Shown: positions 33,988-46,457, counted from the first letter of the stretch. The stretch is DNA of 64,000 bases from Siphonodentalium dalli (GCA_032622095.1 CP136069.1:12632450-12696449); one strand, 5' to 3'. The notes: a model not told the origin generated them from the sequence alone. Numbers and translations: made by a program.

Positions 33988-34107
33988 TATGCCCGAAGAG
34001 TTTTCTGATGAATGGCAGCAAGCCATATTTCAGACTAAATCCTGAAAAATTTCCCATAATTCTGCTGTGGTTTAGGGGTCGATTATTTAGGACATTATTG
34101 TGTCATT
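33988..34107. mobile_element. P2 MITE, right half only
   Basis: One arm from 'gagttttctgatgaatggca' to 'taggacattattgtg'. A further small scrap lies at about 34412-34450. Confidence 0.65.
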
Positions 34108-34725
34108 CACATGAGTTCCTCCACGACCTCGATGTTGCTTCGTGTTTTCCCTGGTGCTCCACATATGAGTTTTTTTTATTTTATTTTATTATAGTTTGAC
34201 AGTACCAATGAAATAAATAGATTGCACTCTATCAAAATACCTGTTGGCTCTGATCACTGCAAATATTTTTTAATTTGATAAAATATTGTGGGTATTTTTT
34301 TAATTAGGTCTTTATTAGGTGCAAACCGCTAACAATAAATGGTGGTACAGCAGTATCAACATCAGGATATTGACCGGGGTATTAGACCACAGTAATACCA
34401 CAAGCCAACTTCGTTAAAGGGAGGTCGATTAATTAGAGCATAGCTCTATGTGACTTTCCATGTCCTGAGGTATTAGGCCAAAAAAAAAAACCTCTTTGTT
34501 TGTTTCCGATACCCTGCCTGGCTGAGATTGTTTTGCCTGCCTCAATTTTTTCTTCCAGTTTTCTCCAGAAGGCTAGTCTATAGTTACGTGTTAGAGTGTC
34601 AATGTGAATATTTATCGTTTTTCCCAATCCCAAAAGTAAAAATAAGTTGGTTATTATATGAAGCTCAATGTTGGTAAGATCTTACTGCAGAGTTAATGAG
34701 TTCAAGGGACAGCTTGTTTTTATCC
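34108..34725. other. Unassigned DNA
   Basis: No gene recognised. Confidence 0.35.
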
Positions 34726-37205
34726 AATGCTTGGTTGCTTGAAGATTGAATGTCACTTTATTCTGGTGCAGGTTTGGTGGCTGCTTGAAGATTGTATGGT
34801 CACATTAAGTATGACTTCATTCTGTATGTGTGGGGGGGGGGGGGGGTGGCTGCTTGAAGATTGTATGGTCACATTAAATATGTCTTCATTCTGTATGTGG
34901 GGGGGGGGGGGGTGGCTGCTTTAAGATTGTATGGTCACATTAAATATGTCTTCATTCTGTAAGTGGGGGGGGGGTGGCTGCTTTAAGATTGTATGGTCAC
35001 ATTAAATATGACTTCATTCTGTATGTGGGGGGGGGGGTGGCTGCTTGAAGATTGTATGGTCACATTAAATATGACTTCATTCTGTATGTGTGTGGGGGGG
35101 GTGGCTGCTTGAAGATTGTATGGTCACATTAAATATGACTTCATTCTGTATGTGTGGGGGGGGGGGGGGTGGCTGCTTTAATATTGTATGGTCACATTAA
35201 GTATGACTTCATTCTGTATGTGGGGGGGGGGTGGGTGGATGCTTTAAGATTGTATGGTCACATTAAATATGACTTCATTCTGTATGTGTGTGGGGGGTGG
35301 CTGCTTTAAGATTGTATGATCACATTAAATATGACTTCATTCTGTATGTGTGGGGGGTTGGCTGCTTGAAGATTGTATGATCACATTAAATATGACTTCA
35401 TTCTGTATGTGTGTGGGGGGGGGGGGGGTGGCTGCTTTAATATTGTATGGTCACATTAAGTATGACTTCATTCTGTATGTGGGGGGGGGGGTGGGTGGCT
35501 GCTTTAAGATTGTATGGTCACATTAAATATGACTTCATTCTGTATGTGTGGGGGGGGGGTGGCTGCTTGAAGATTGTATGGTCACATTAAATATGACTTC
35601 ATTCTGTATGTGGGGGGGGGGGTGGGTGGCTGCTTTAAGATTGTATGGTCACATTAAGTATGACTTCATTCTGTATGTGTGGGGGGGGGGGGGTGGTGGC
35701 TGCTTTAAGATTGTATGGTCACATTAAGTATGACTTCATTCTGTATGTGTGGGGGGGGGGTGGCTGCTTTAAGATTGTATGGTCACATTAAGTATGACTT
35801 CATTCTGTATGTGTGTGGGGGGTGGGGTGGCTGCTTGAAGATTGTATGGTCACATTAAATATGACTTCATTCTGTATGTGGGGGGGGGGGGTGGCTGCTT
35901 TAAGATTGTATGGTCACATTAAATATGACTTCATTCTGTATGTGGGGGGGGGGGGGTGGGTGGCTGCTTTAAGATTGTATGGTCACATTAAGTATGACTT
36001 CATTCTGTATGTGTGGGGGGGGGGGTGGTGGCTGCTTTAAGATTGTATGGTCACATTAAGTATGACTTCATTCTGTATGTGTGGGGGGGGGGGTGGCTGC
36101 TTTAAGATTGTATGGTCACATTAAGTATGACTTCATTCTGTATGTGTGTGGGGGGTGGGGTGGCTGCTTGAAGATTGTATGGTCACATTAAATATGACTT
36201 CATTCTGTATGTGGGGGGGGGGGTGGCTGCTTTAAGATTGTATGGTCACATTAAGTATGACTTCATTCTGTATGTGTGTGGGGGGTGGGGTGGCTGCTTT
36301 AAGATTGTATGGTCACATTAAGTATGACTTCATTCTGTATGTGTGGGGGGGGGGGGTGGCTGCTTTAAGATTGTATGGTCACATTAAATATGACTTCATT
36401 CTGTATGTGTGGGGGGGTGGCTGCTTTAAGATTGTATGGTCACATTAAATTTGACTTCATTCTGTATGTGTATGGGGGGGGGTGGCTGCTTTAAGATTGT
36501 ATGGTCACATTAAGTATGACTTCATTCTGTATGTGTGGGGGGGGGGGGTGGTGGCTGCTTTAAGATTGTATGGTCACATTAAATATGACTTCATTCTGTA
36601 TGTGTGTGGGGGGTGGCTGCTTTAAGATTGTATGGTCACATTAAATTTGACTTCATTCTGTATGTGGGGGGGGGGGGTGGCTGCTTGAAGATTGTATGGT
36701 CACATTAAATATGACTTCATTCTGTATGTGGGGGGGGTGGCTGCTTGAAGATTGTATGGTCACATTAAATATGACTTCATTCTGTATGTGGGGGGGGGGG
36801 GTGGCTGCTTGAAGATTGTATGGTCACATTAAATATGACTTCATTCTGTATGTGGGGGGGTGGCTGCTTGAAGATTGTATGGTCACATTAAGTATGACTT
36901 CATTCTGTATGTGGGGGGGGTGGCTGCTTGAAGATTGTATGGTCACATTAAGTATGACTTCATTCTGTATGTGGGGTGGGGTGGCTGCTTGAAGATTGTA
37001 TGGTCACATTAAATATGTCTTCATTCTGTATGTGGGGGGGGGGGGGGGTGGGTGGCTGCTTGAAGATTGTATGTCACGTTTAAATGGTCACATTAAATAT
37101 GACTTCATTCTGTATGTGGGGGAGGGGGGGGTGCTTGAAGATTGTATGTCACTTTAATGGTCACTATAAATATGACTTCATTCTGTACATGGGGGGGGGG
37201 GGTCG
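34726..37205. repeat. G-run minisatellite, about 36 copies of a 62-72-bp unit
   Basis: The unit has a fixed ~52-base part ('tggctgctttaagattgtat', then 'ggtcacattaaatatgactt', then 'cattctgtatgtg') and a run of 6 to 16 G whose length sets the unit length. All G-runs are on the plus strand. Unit variants (TTAAG or TTGAAG; AAATATG or AAGTATG) are interspersed, showing exchange between units. The last two units (37050-37200) diverge. The short frames with 'GGGGG' stretches are artefacts. Confidence 0.97.
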
Positions 37206-37209
37206 CTGC

Positions 37210-37829
37210 TTAAAGGGGAAGGAAATCCTCGACGAATCAGGCCATTAATATATTTAGTATATCAACCATGGTAGATTAAAACATCTCTCATCTCTCAGTT
37301 ATGCTCAAACACGACGATATCACATCGCTTAATGTAATATAAGCCACAATTATTTAAGTTATAATTTTGAACAACTAATTTACGGCCACTTAATGGTGGC
37401 ATAAGATTTGAATGTGACAATCTTGGTCCAACTAAAATGACTTCTACATGTGCAAAAATGAAAAAAAAAAAATCTTGTGCGAACTAAACTATAATTTATT
37501 AACAACAGATAATTATGTATTGCGCACAACAAGCATTCAATCTGCTGTTTTATTTATTTTTTCATATAAAAAAACAGACTACCGTATGCGATACAGCTTA
37601 GCGTTAAACAACCAAGTGAGGCCGTGATGTCACAAACTATAAAGGGAGATAATATTTCTTCTAAAATGGTGGGGTCAACTTACTGGCGTAATTGCTTGTG
37701 CGGGTTAGTTTCAGACGCCATATCTCCGATCATGTGCGGAGATTTGCACTGAAACTTTACACACAAACAGAGAACAGATTGCTTGATACACATGCCTTTT
37801 CGTTATGCGGTAGTTTCCTTCCCCTTTAA
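37210..37829. mobile_element. TTAA-flanked element inserted in the minisatellite
   Basis: Element 37214-37825 with inverted ends AGGGGAAGGAAA / TTTCCTTCCCCT and TTAA at 37210-37213 and 37826-37829. Removing it joins 'gtcgctgc TTAA tgattgta', which matches the minisatellite unit, and a unit continues at 37830-37876. No transposase is inside. Confidence 0.85.
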
Positions 37830-37876
37830 TGATTGTATGTCACTTTAATGCTCACATTATGACTTCATTCTGTATT

Positions 37877-38282
37877 GATCTTCTGTACACAAACCTGGAT
37901 CAAGTCGATTTATATCAGTTTATATCGGAACATCACTCAGCATCTCATCACTGATTCATATTATCTCTCCTTTGACGGAGGAACAGATGTTACCAGCCTG
38001 ACCCATAGTCTGCCTATCTTAGTCATAGTCTGTGTTCCTGTTCAATAGTTATGTAATAACACCATGGAGACAGTAATATGAATATGAGAGTTCTCTATAG
38101 TGTCATGTTATAACCCATTACTAAATTATAAACCTTGTGATGTGTATTTGGTACTGAAGCACTCAGCACAGGATGGAACATTAAATTACTTGTGATTAAA
38201 CACTGTACGTATCATTTGGCCTTGAGGTTTGTATGTTTATTAAGGGGTTTTCACGCCTGAGCCACGTCATGAGGTGGAATGT
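37877..38282. other. Unassigned DNA, partly duplicated near 41530
   Basis: 'tagttatgtaataac' (about 38047) and 'tggccttgaggtttgt' (about 38217) recur in the same order at about 41530 and 41703, suggesting an old local duplication. No gene recognised. Confidence 0.4.
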
Positions 38283-38500
38283 TACAGTAATGCCCTAAAT
38301 AATCGACTCCTTAAACCAGAGCAGAATTATGGGTAATTTTTCAGGATTTAGTCGGAAATATGGCTTGTTGCCATTCATCGGAAAGCTCTCCCCGAGAGCT
38401 TTCCGATGAATGGCAACAAGCCATATTTCCGACTAAATCCTGAAAAGTTACCCATAATTTTGCTGTGGTTAAGGAGTCGATTACTTAGGGCATTACTGTA
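38283..38500. mobile_element. P2 MITE, full copy
   Basis: TA-flanked, ends CAGTAATGCCC / GGGCATTACTG, nearly perfect palindrome centred on 'agctctccccgagagct'. Confidence 0.93.
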
Positions 38501-38516
38501 CTTAGATGGACCTACA

Positions 38517-38995
38517 CAAGCCTTTGTTTAGCCTGCCTGTCATGAGGTCCCCAGAGGGTGAATTACATGCAGGCTGTCATTTTGCAGAATGAGGTCCCCA
38601 GAGGGTGAATTTAGTGACACTATCCCACACAGCACACTATCATCACCAAATTCACCCGCTGGGGACCTCATTCTGCATGGTCTCATCTGCTATGGGAGAC
38701 ATATTTAGTCTCAAGATTGAAAATCCCAAATGATGAATATTGTGAATGTACACCCATTGGGAACCTCGATTATGCAATGTGTCATCTGCCAATTTGGGAA
38801 TACATGTATAGAGAAAATAAACTAAAAAAGAAATAGAATCTATGTGAAGAAGTTTTTATAGAAATTTGATAATAAAGAAACTTTCCTGAGAAAATGAAGC
38901 CTAAGCAGAATGAAGTCCCCTGATGGTGAATTTAGTGATGCTAGCTCGCTATGGGGGATAGCATCACTAAGTTCACCCTCTGGGTACCTCAAAAT
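38517..38995. mobile_element. M element, long copy
   Basis: Starts CAAGCC at 38517 and contains both outer blocks of 'aatgaggtccccagagggtg' and the middle with 'aaagaaatagaatctatgtg'. The right terminus is shortened. Confidence 0.75.
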
Positions 38996-39790
38996 GTCAT
39001 TATAGAGAATAAATTGTTAAGGTAGTACACCACATAAACTATTATAGTGATATTTGACTTTATTTGCGTCGGGAATTGAAGACGGCGCACACCAGTGCAC
39101 AGCCAAATGTCACTCTTAACAATATCGCAGCGAATGAACATTCTTCCTACAAAATTCGTTGTGCGATCTTTTGCTCCAGCTTTGATATTCAATAATATTA
39201 TAATATTACTAATATATCCCGTTCTAAATTACAATAGCAGGATGACTCAATCACTCCTTCATAACAATATTTCAACTAATTGCATGCTAATTGAATTGCT
39301 TATCATGTGCCGTCATGATAAATCATTCTCATGGACAAACTATATGTATGATACCGAATTAATGCGACTTGATTTTGAATAATTTTGTGTGAAATATGAT
39401 TTTGGATTATCCCTCTTTTATCAAATTCAGAAAACGGTAATGGTCAAATACCACTATAATAGTCGAATTCAGGATGTACATGCCTGACCTGATAAAGAGG
39501 AATCTATGATATCTGAAGACGACATCAAGCATATTATATAAAAATAACAATGTCAAAAAGATGACTTTAATCATAGTTTTAGAGGTGAAATTTTGGGAAC
39601 AGCGTTCTCAGCAAATATATAAATTGAACGGAGTTGAATAACTGCTATAAAAAGTACATGATCTGAACTAGTAAAAGGGTGGAATGGCAATTTTATTGAG
39701 TTCAATACTGCTTCAAGAATTTCAAGAGTCGAGTGTAACTAAATTTATGGCAAACACTACGGACGACATCAATCGTCCGATTGTCACCAA
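38996..39790. other. AT-rich DNA, no gene recognised
   Basis: Overlapping frames on opposite strands (38989-39192, 39095-39382) are not supported. Confidence 0.35.
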
Positions 39791-40400
39791 ACTTTATATT
39801 AGTTCAGGGTGAGCACTAGATGGGAGTCATAAATGTTTCATTTAAAAACATTGCCGCCAGCGGCCATCTTCTATTTTACTCTTTGCATGACCAAATCCTT
39901 CGGCGGGCGTGTCAAACACTACCCTACAGGTCATTATGATCTCGCATCTGATCGTCCGTCGCATATCTTCATTTGGATCTTCGGGGTGACCACCAGGTGG
40001 GAGCCTCCCATTTTTACCAATTTTTTTTTAAAAACATGCCTGCCAGCAGCCATCTTGGAATTCAAATTAGAATCCATTGGCACACCCTCGGCCCTCACTT
40101 ATTGGAGAATTTTTTGAAAATATACTAGCATGTCCAGGATCACCTCTAGATGAGAGCTATACGACATTGCTTTTGGCAGCCATCTTGGATTTTACTCTTT
40201 GCTTGACTAGATCCTTCGGCACACCCTACAGTCGACATCCATCATTCGATCGTCCCCTGACTTCATTTGGATCTTTGGGGTGACCACTCGATTAGAGCCA
40301 TCAATTTTTTTCGAATTTTACAGGGCTGCCAGCAGCCATCTTGGATTTCAAATTTTAATCCATCGGCACTCCCTGCTGATTAACAAACTCAAAGGTTTTA
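39791..40400. repeat. 'gccagcagccatcttggatt' dispersed repeat
   Basis: Four irregular units, each with 'cagc(a/g)gccatctt', a 'cttcggc' or 'attggcac' segment and 'tggatcttcggggtgaccac'. The same repeat makes up the array at 56190-57600. Confidence 0.65.
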
Positions 40401-40449
40401 CCACCACAAAGCATCGCTTCACTTCACATTTTTGGAAACTTTTCGACAA

Positions 40450-40697
40450 TTAACCCTTTGAGTGCCAGGTCGATTTTTGTATCAACCCATATACCCTGTG
40501 CCAATGCATTCTCTTATATATGTGAGTCGACTCGCCTCGCATATATAAGAGAATGCATTGGCCTAACAATTTTTCATCATTTGTTATTTTTTTTTACAAT
40601 TTTTTACAATTTTAATAATTTATTCTTATATTCTTTAACAGACTTATTTTGTAGGTTGAGGGCCGATGAGATCAGCCCCTGGCACTCAAAGGGTTAA
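40450..40697. mobile_element. P1 MITE, short subfamily (CCCTTTGAGTGCCAGG ends)
   Basis: TTAA at 40450-40453 and 40694-40697. The ends are CCCTTTGAGTGCCAGG and CCTGGCACTCAAAGGG. One P1 hairpin (about 40498-40562, with a shortened loop) lies near the left end. Confidence 0.9.
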
Positions 40698-41051
40698 ATA
40701 CATCAGTCTTTTGAGGGGAATCCCATAATAATAATAGCAGGGCAAGTAAGATGTATTCGGACTGTATTTGCGTCGCTTACAATTATGGAATTTCTCATGG
40801 GTAGTAATCATTTCAATGTTTATTGCGATAGCGGCTCACAAAAGTCACAGAAAAGCATGTAATTTTGAGTTGGGACCTTCACTTACAGCGAAGTACATGA
40901 TTAAGGAACAGAAAATAAATATATTCCCTGCATTATTAAATCAAAAAGTTCCCATGTTTTGTACTGGTTGAATATGATCTGAGAAGAGATTCATGCATGG
41001 CATGATCTAGCAATGTCACTGAAAATCATGTAATAAAACAATTTACACATC

Positions 41052-41499
41052 CAAAGCCTGCAAATAGCGTGTCTGTCATTTTCAGAATGAGGTCCCCAAA
41101 GGGTGAATTTAGTGACGCTATCCCGCAAAGCGGGCTAGCATCACTAAATTCACCCTCTGGGGACCTAATTCTGCTTAGGCCATCAACTGCTATGGTAGAC
41201 CTAGGATCAGAATGAAGTTCCCAGTTGAAGTTGGTGATGTTCACCCATTGGGCACCTCGATTATGAATTTTATCTTCTGCAAATTTGGGGATATAGAAAC
41301 TTCCCAGAAGGGAAAAAAGTAACTAAAACCAATGTTAATTTTATACAATAGATACTTCCCAGAAGATGAGGCCTAAGCAGAATGAGGTCTCCAGATGGTG
41401 AATTCGGTGATGCTAGCCTGCTGTGCAGGATAGCATCACTAAATTCACCCTCTGGGGGACCTCATTCTGCAAATGGCAGACACTCTATTTGCAGGCTTG
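41052..41499. mobile_element. M element
   Basis: Ends AAGCCTGCAAATAG / CTATTTGCAGGCTT. The middle contains 'gtaactaaaaccaatgttaa' (41318-41337), the uninterrupted equivalent of the site hit by the hAT transposon at 27389. Confidence 0.8.
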
Positions 41500-42249
41500 T
41501 ACACAACTCATACTTGGGATCCTCATCATTAGTTATGTAATAACCCCCCATTCGGGGACAGTTCACTGCCATGTCATTATTATATAGAAAGTAAATTACA
41601 GACAAATTGACGTACAATTGGGAGAGTACTGACAGTGGTGGTTGGGATAAGAGCGCACATTCAATTGCTTGTTCTTAATTATCTGCGATATATGCAACAG
41701 ACTGGCCTTGAGGTTTGTGGTTATATTAATTTGATGTACTATATTTTTCAGTTAAATGTATATTGTATATCAGGGTTTGTTGCTCGGGCAAGTCATTCGA
41801 AATAAGTCTGGAAAATTACATGATCTTCAATTGGGCTTAGCCCTCCTCATACACGGTCCTGCTATACCAGAATCTAGACCCTAATTTGCTGTCACAAGTT
41901 TTTAAAATGGGGAGAAAGACAGCAGAAAGATTTATCAGATCATGCATCACCGAAATACTTTGTCTCAGAAACGAAAACTAATATAGTAGGCTGTGGGCCA
42001 TTATTCAATTGGATTATTGCAAAAAATTCATTATCTGGAGTTATTTCCATTGGGTGACAAGGAGTTATTTTTTTCGGCAAAATGTTCACCTGCAAGTATT
42101 ATGGTAATCGTCAACATACAAGTCCTTGATATTTGAACCATTATTTTATAAGAAGGAGACTCTTAATAAATCATAATTTTCCGCAATAAAATCAGTTTTC
42201 TCATAAATTCTCCGGGAATTTAGGTGTAAATTTAGCTCGGCAACAAAAG
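41500..42249. other. Unassigned DNA
   Basis: No gene recognised. The first 220 bp is distantly related to 38030-38240. Confidence 0.35.
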
Positions 42250-42251
42250 AA

Positions 42252-42510
42252 TTAACCCTTTCAGTGCCAGGGTCCGATCTCATCGGCCCTAATTTACGGT
42301 CTGTAAAATCGGCCCTAAAAAAAAAAAATACAAATTTTTTTATTTTTTATTGGGTTGAAATTTATTTTGGGTATGCTTAAGCATGCTATAGCGAATTTAA
42401 AAACAAACTGGATAAAACCTTAGGGGCATGTTATAACTCAAAACTATCATCAAGTATTCATAGTAATAATTTTGATGCCCATGAAAAACGTAAGATTCCC
42501 TGGCACTGAC
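42252..42510. mobile_element. P1-related element, CCCTTTCAGTGCCAGG end
   Basis: Begins TTAACCCTTTCAGTGCCAGG at 42252 and has internal 'tcggccctaatttacggtct'. It ends near 'ttccctggcactgac' with no second TTAA. The same inner part occurs at 47463-47690, where it is joined to a P1 hairpin, so this is the left part of a longer P1 subfamily. Confidence 0.65.
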
Positions 42511-42585
42511 TCTTCTCCCTAAAATGTCACAGTGTCACTTCTCCCTATTTTGACCCAGGGAGAAGAGACTTCTCTCTCATATACC

Positions 42586-43062
42586 ATTATGCATGAGGCC
42601 CCCACCCCCCCCTTTTCGTACGCCGTATTCCATGCCCTGTTATGAGGTACATGTATGCCGTATTCCGGCCCCTCTGGTATTCGGTATTCCAAAAATACCG
42701 GTATTCGTACGCCGACCTTCCAAAAAATGATCATAATAATAATATAAATGCGATTTTTGTCACAATAAATTCACAGTTTGACATACAGATCGTTGATCAT
42801 CGTTTTTTTAGATAATTTTAGACGTGGACACTGCGGGATGACCGGCGTTCGTACGGCAATATAAAGTTTATCCGGAAAATAAATTTTTCATGACATCATT
42901 AGTCCTTCAACTGTCCTTCTGGTTTCGGTTTGTTTACCCCGCCAACATGCTGGTAGAAGCATGTATGCTTCTTTTTTAAAACTGGTATTCCGTATTCCAC
43001 CCTCTGTGTTAAGTGGTATTCCGTATTCCAAGGGGGTGGGGGTGGGGGCCTCATGCATATGT
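42586..43062. mobile_element. TA-flanked foldback, ends TGCATGAGGCCCCCACC
   Basis: Ends TGCATGAGGCCCCCACC and GGTGGGGGCCTCATGCA with TA on both sides. The inner arms are rich in 'gtattccgtattcca' repeats in both directions. Confidence 0.65.
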
Positions 43063-43075
43063 CCCAACAGCATAT

Positions 43076-43314
43076 TTAACCCTTTGAGTGCCAGGTCCGA
43101 TTTTTTGTATCAACCCATATACCCTGTGCCAATGCATTCTCTTATATATGCGAGTCGACTATAGGTCGCCTCGCATATATAAGAGAATGCATTGGCTTAA
43201 CAATATTTTTTTTATTTTTTTTTACAATTTTTTACAATTTTATTATATTCTTTAACAGACTTATTGTGTAGGTTTAGGGCCGATAATATCGGCCCCTGGC
43301 ACTCAAAGGGTTAA
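43076..43314. mobile_element. P1 MITE, short subfamily
   Basis: TTAA at 43076-43079 and 43311-43314; ends CCCTTTGAGTGCCAGG / CCTGGCACTCAAAGGG; one hairpin at about 43128-43194. Confidence 0.9.
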
Positions 43315-43426
43315 GGTATATTTACTGATTATAATACTGTTTTTACTCACTATAAATGTTTTATAAATGGGCTCCTGTGTTGCATGGTACTTATTGGACT
43401 ATAAATGGGTGATATTCGGGTGTAAG

Positions 43427-43823
43427 TTAACCCTTTACCCAACAGAACGGCCCTGTGCCAATGCATTCTCTTATATATGCGAGTCGACCATAGGTCGCCT
43501 CGCATATATAAGAGAATGCATTGGCTTAACACATTAAAAATTATAAAATTGTTAAAGAATGTAAGAAAAAATGGTAAAAAGTGTTAAAAAAAAGATTATT
43601 TTTAGGCCAATGCATTCTCTTATATATGCGAGGCGACCTATGGTCGACTCGCATATATAAGAGAATGCATTGGCACAGGGCATAACTGTAACTATCACAA
43701 TGTGGCCAAGGAGCCGGTTCCAATGATACCCATATTTGTATGGTTCTATTGAGACAGACCGAAGATATTTTAGGCTGTTGAAGCCTTATTTGGCCGGTTT
43801 TGGCTGTTTTGTTGGGTAAAGGG
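43427..43823. mobile_element. P1 MITE, full copy
   Basis: Left TTAA at 43427-43430, ends CCCTTTACCCAACA / TGTTGGGTAAAGGG; the right TTAA is mutated (TAAT). Two hairpins at about 43457-43523 and 43607-43673. Confidence 0.9.
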
Positions 43824-44099
43824 TAATGGGTGTATCAGCCATTGTTACTTCTCCCTAATAACAGCCCACTTCTCCCTGATAACAGCCCACGTCTCCCTAA
43901 TAACCAAACAGGGAGAAGTGGCTTCTCCCAATTTGAAACCTCCAGGCTGCATGCATGCATGGTCTCTGATTGTATCATCTGTATATTGCAGCCTGATCAA
44001 AAGTGTTTATGATTTTTAAACTTCAGGCCTTAAAATCCCATGAGAATCAGAATCATGATTCTCATTTTGATTCTCATAAAAAGTCTTGCTTCCCTCTAG

Positions 44100-44385
44100 A
44101 ACCACTTTCTTTTGATTCTCGCAACATTTGTTATGACTGAAGCTTGCTGAATTTTTGTGAAAACCCTGTGCCAATGCATTGTCTTATTTATGCAAGTCGC
44201 CCTCAGGGCGCCTCGCATATATAAGAGAATGCATTGGCCTAACAATATTTATCTTGATCTTGTAAGCTGGTGCACTCTCTTATATATGCTAGGCTCCCTA
44301 TGGGAGATTCACATATATAAGAGAATGTACTGACACAGGATCTTTAATGCTGCACCAGCGCAGCTCCCATAATGAAAGGGTTAAG
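44100..44385. mobile_element. P1 MITE, third subfamily (decayed)
   Basis: Hairpins with altered loops ('gccctcagggc' and 'gctccctatgggagat') at about 44170-44240 and 44268-44335, right end ATGAAAGGGTTAA. Related copies lie at 55648-55887 and about 57700-57903. Confidence 0.75.
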
Positions 44386-44611
44386 GCCTGAACTTCCTGG
44401 GACAGTTTCTATAATATCATTGGTATGCAATGATATAATTATCGTCTTGTTTCCATTAATAGAGGGGTGTGCATGCACTGATGTAAATTAAGTGTTGAGT
44501 GTGTTGAAAAATATTCAAGATAAATTATGAAGTTTTATGCAAAATCGGTCACAAAATCACTTAAATTGTGCAATTTCGAGTTGGGTCCTTCACCTACAGT
44601 GAATTACATGG

Positions 44612-45010
44612 TTAACCCTTTACCCAACAGAAGGGCCCTGTGCCAATGCATTCTCTTATATATGCGAGTCGACCATAGGTCGCCTCGCATATATAAGAGA
44701 ATGCATTGGCTTAACACATTAAAAATTATAAAATTGTTAAAGAATGTAAGAAAAAATGGTAAAAAGTGTTAAAAAAAGATTTTTTTAGGCCAATGCATTC
44801 TCTTATATATGCGAGGCGACCTATGGTCGACTCGCATATATAAGAGATTGCATTGGCACAGGGCATAACTGTAACTATCACAATGTGGTCAAGGAGCCGG
44901 TTCCAATGATATCCATATTTGTATGGTTCTATTGAGGCAGACCGAAGATATTTTAGGCTGTTGAAGCTTTATTTGGCCGGTTTTGGCCGGTTTGTTGGGT
45001 AAAGGGTTAA
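44612..45010. mobile_element. P1 MITE, full copy with paralogous empty site
   Basis: TTAA at 44612-44615 and 45007-45010, ends CCCTTTACCCAACA. The flanks ('ttcacctacagtgaattaca' … 'gggacaagaattaac') match 40878-40915, where the same DNA has a single TTAA (40901-40904). Confidence 0.93.
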
Positions 45011-45192
45011 GGGACAAGAATTAACTAAAAAATATATTCCCTGCATTATTTTTTCGACTTTATAAGGTTACCTCTCAAAATTCTATGGGCAGAGATTCAT
45101 GGAATGATCTAAATTCATGTATAATATATTGCATCATTTGTATATTTGCAACTTGATCAAAAGTGTTATATGATTTTCAAACTTACTGGGAC

Positions 45193-45526
45193 ACAAGCCT
45201 TGAAATAGTTGTCTGTCATTTGCAGAATGAGGTCCCCAGAGGGTGAATTTAGCGGGCTAGCATCACCAAATTCACCCTCTTGGGACCTCATTCTGCTTAC
45301 ATCTCAGCAGAATGAGGTTCCCAGAGGGTGAATTTGGTGATGCTAGCCCGCTATGCCTTAGCAGAAAGAGGTTCCCAGAGGGTTAATTTGGTGATGCTAA
45401 CCCGCTATGCGGGGTAGCATCACTAAATTCACCCTCTGGGGACCTCATTCTGCAAATGACAGACACCCTATTTCAAGGCTTAGGGACCTCAATCTGCAAA
45501 TGACAGTCACACTAAACTCAGTCTTG
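45193..45526. mobile_element. M element, rearranged copy
   Basis: Ends CAAGCCTTGAAATAG / CTATTTCAAGGCTT. Three inner blocks rather than two, and a second terminus ('aatgacagtcacactaaact') tacked on at the right. Confidence 0.75.
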
Positions 45527-45829
45527 CACTGATGTAAATTCATTGTTGAGTGTACTGAAACATATTCAAGTAAAATTAAGAAGTTTTAAGCTCTCATAAT
45601 ATTGAATACAATAATTAATTACCAGTTGCAGCAGGTTTGAGTTGAATTTGTGTTACATTTAAGAAATAAGTATACTGCACATCAGCATGTACATGTATAG
45701 TAGAATTTTACCACAAAGAAACTGATTGTAGGATGATGCGAAGCGGAGTCTACAATAAGTTTCTGACTAATTTGACTATTTCTTTCTTTTGTAATTCAAC
45801 TATATGTTTTTATCATAATTGTAGTGACA

Positions 45830-46280
45830 GACGTACAGATTTTAGTCCAGTATTTATTCGCCCGTTTGAAAAATATAAATGGGTTTTCCGTCCGTCCTCT
45901 GTCCATCCGTCCGCTTTTGGTTTCTGGATGATAACTTTAGATTGAATCGAGTGAACTGAATCAAATTTGGTATGTTAGTTTACCACACCAAAATACAGAT
46001 CAAGTTCGAATATGGGTTTCGTCCGCATGATTTTGACTGAGTTATGTCCCTTTTTCGACTTAGATTTTACCTGATGTGCGGTTTCCGGATGATAACTTTA
46101 GATTGAATCAAGTGAACTGAAACAAATTTGGTATATTAGTTTACCACACCAAAATACAGATCAAGTTCGAATATGGGTTTCGTCCGCATGATTTTGACTG
46201 AGTTATGCCCCTTTTTCGACTTAGATTGTTTTATATTTTGAGGTTTCTGATTGATAAAAGAATTGGGTATGTGAATTTTT
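45830..46280. repeat. Dispersed repeat, two ~155-bp units
   Basis: Units at about 45915 and 46080 share 'tttctggatgataactttag', 'ttaccacaccaaaatacaga' and 'gactgagttatg(t/c)cccttt'. They are preceded by 'ccgtccgtcctctgtccatc'. Related to 61880-62400. Confidence 0.65.
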
Positions 46281-46457
46281 CAGTCAAAAATACCACACTT
46301 GAAGCTATTGTGTTTTATTTTTGTTATTATTTCGTCAAAGGTTTCAAACAAATGAATTAAAACTTGCCCCACTCTACTCCAGAAACGGGCGTATTATGCC
46401 ACGCCCCGACAGTGTGCTCTTGTTACATGTATATGATCTGTTGTGCATGGTAAATAA

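Noticed and set aside
34727-36448. Several plus-strand frames with repeating 'LLEDCMVTLNMTSFCM' segments
   Set aside because: They are translations of the G-run minisatellite; frame and length change with every G-run.
43350-43723. Recurrent frames reading 'LLYMRVDHRSPRIYKRMHW' (also at 22 kb, 44.6 kb, 49.4 kb, 63.6 kb)
   Set aside because: They are the P1 hairpin read on either strand, not a conserved small protein.
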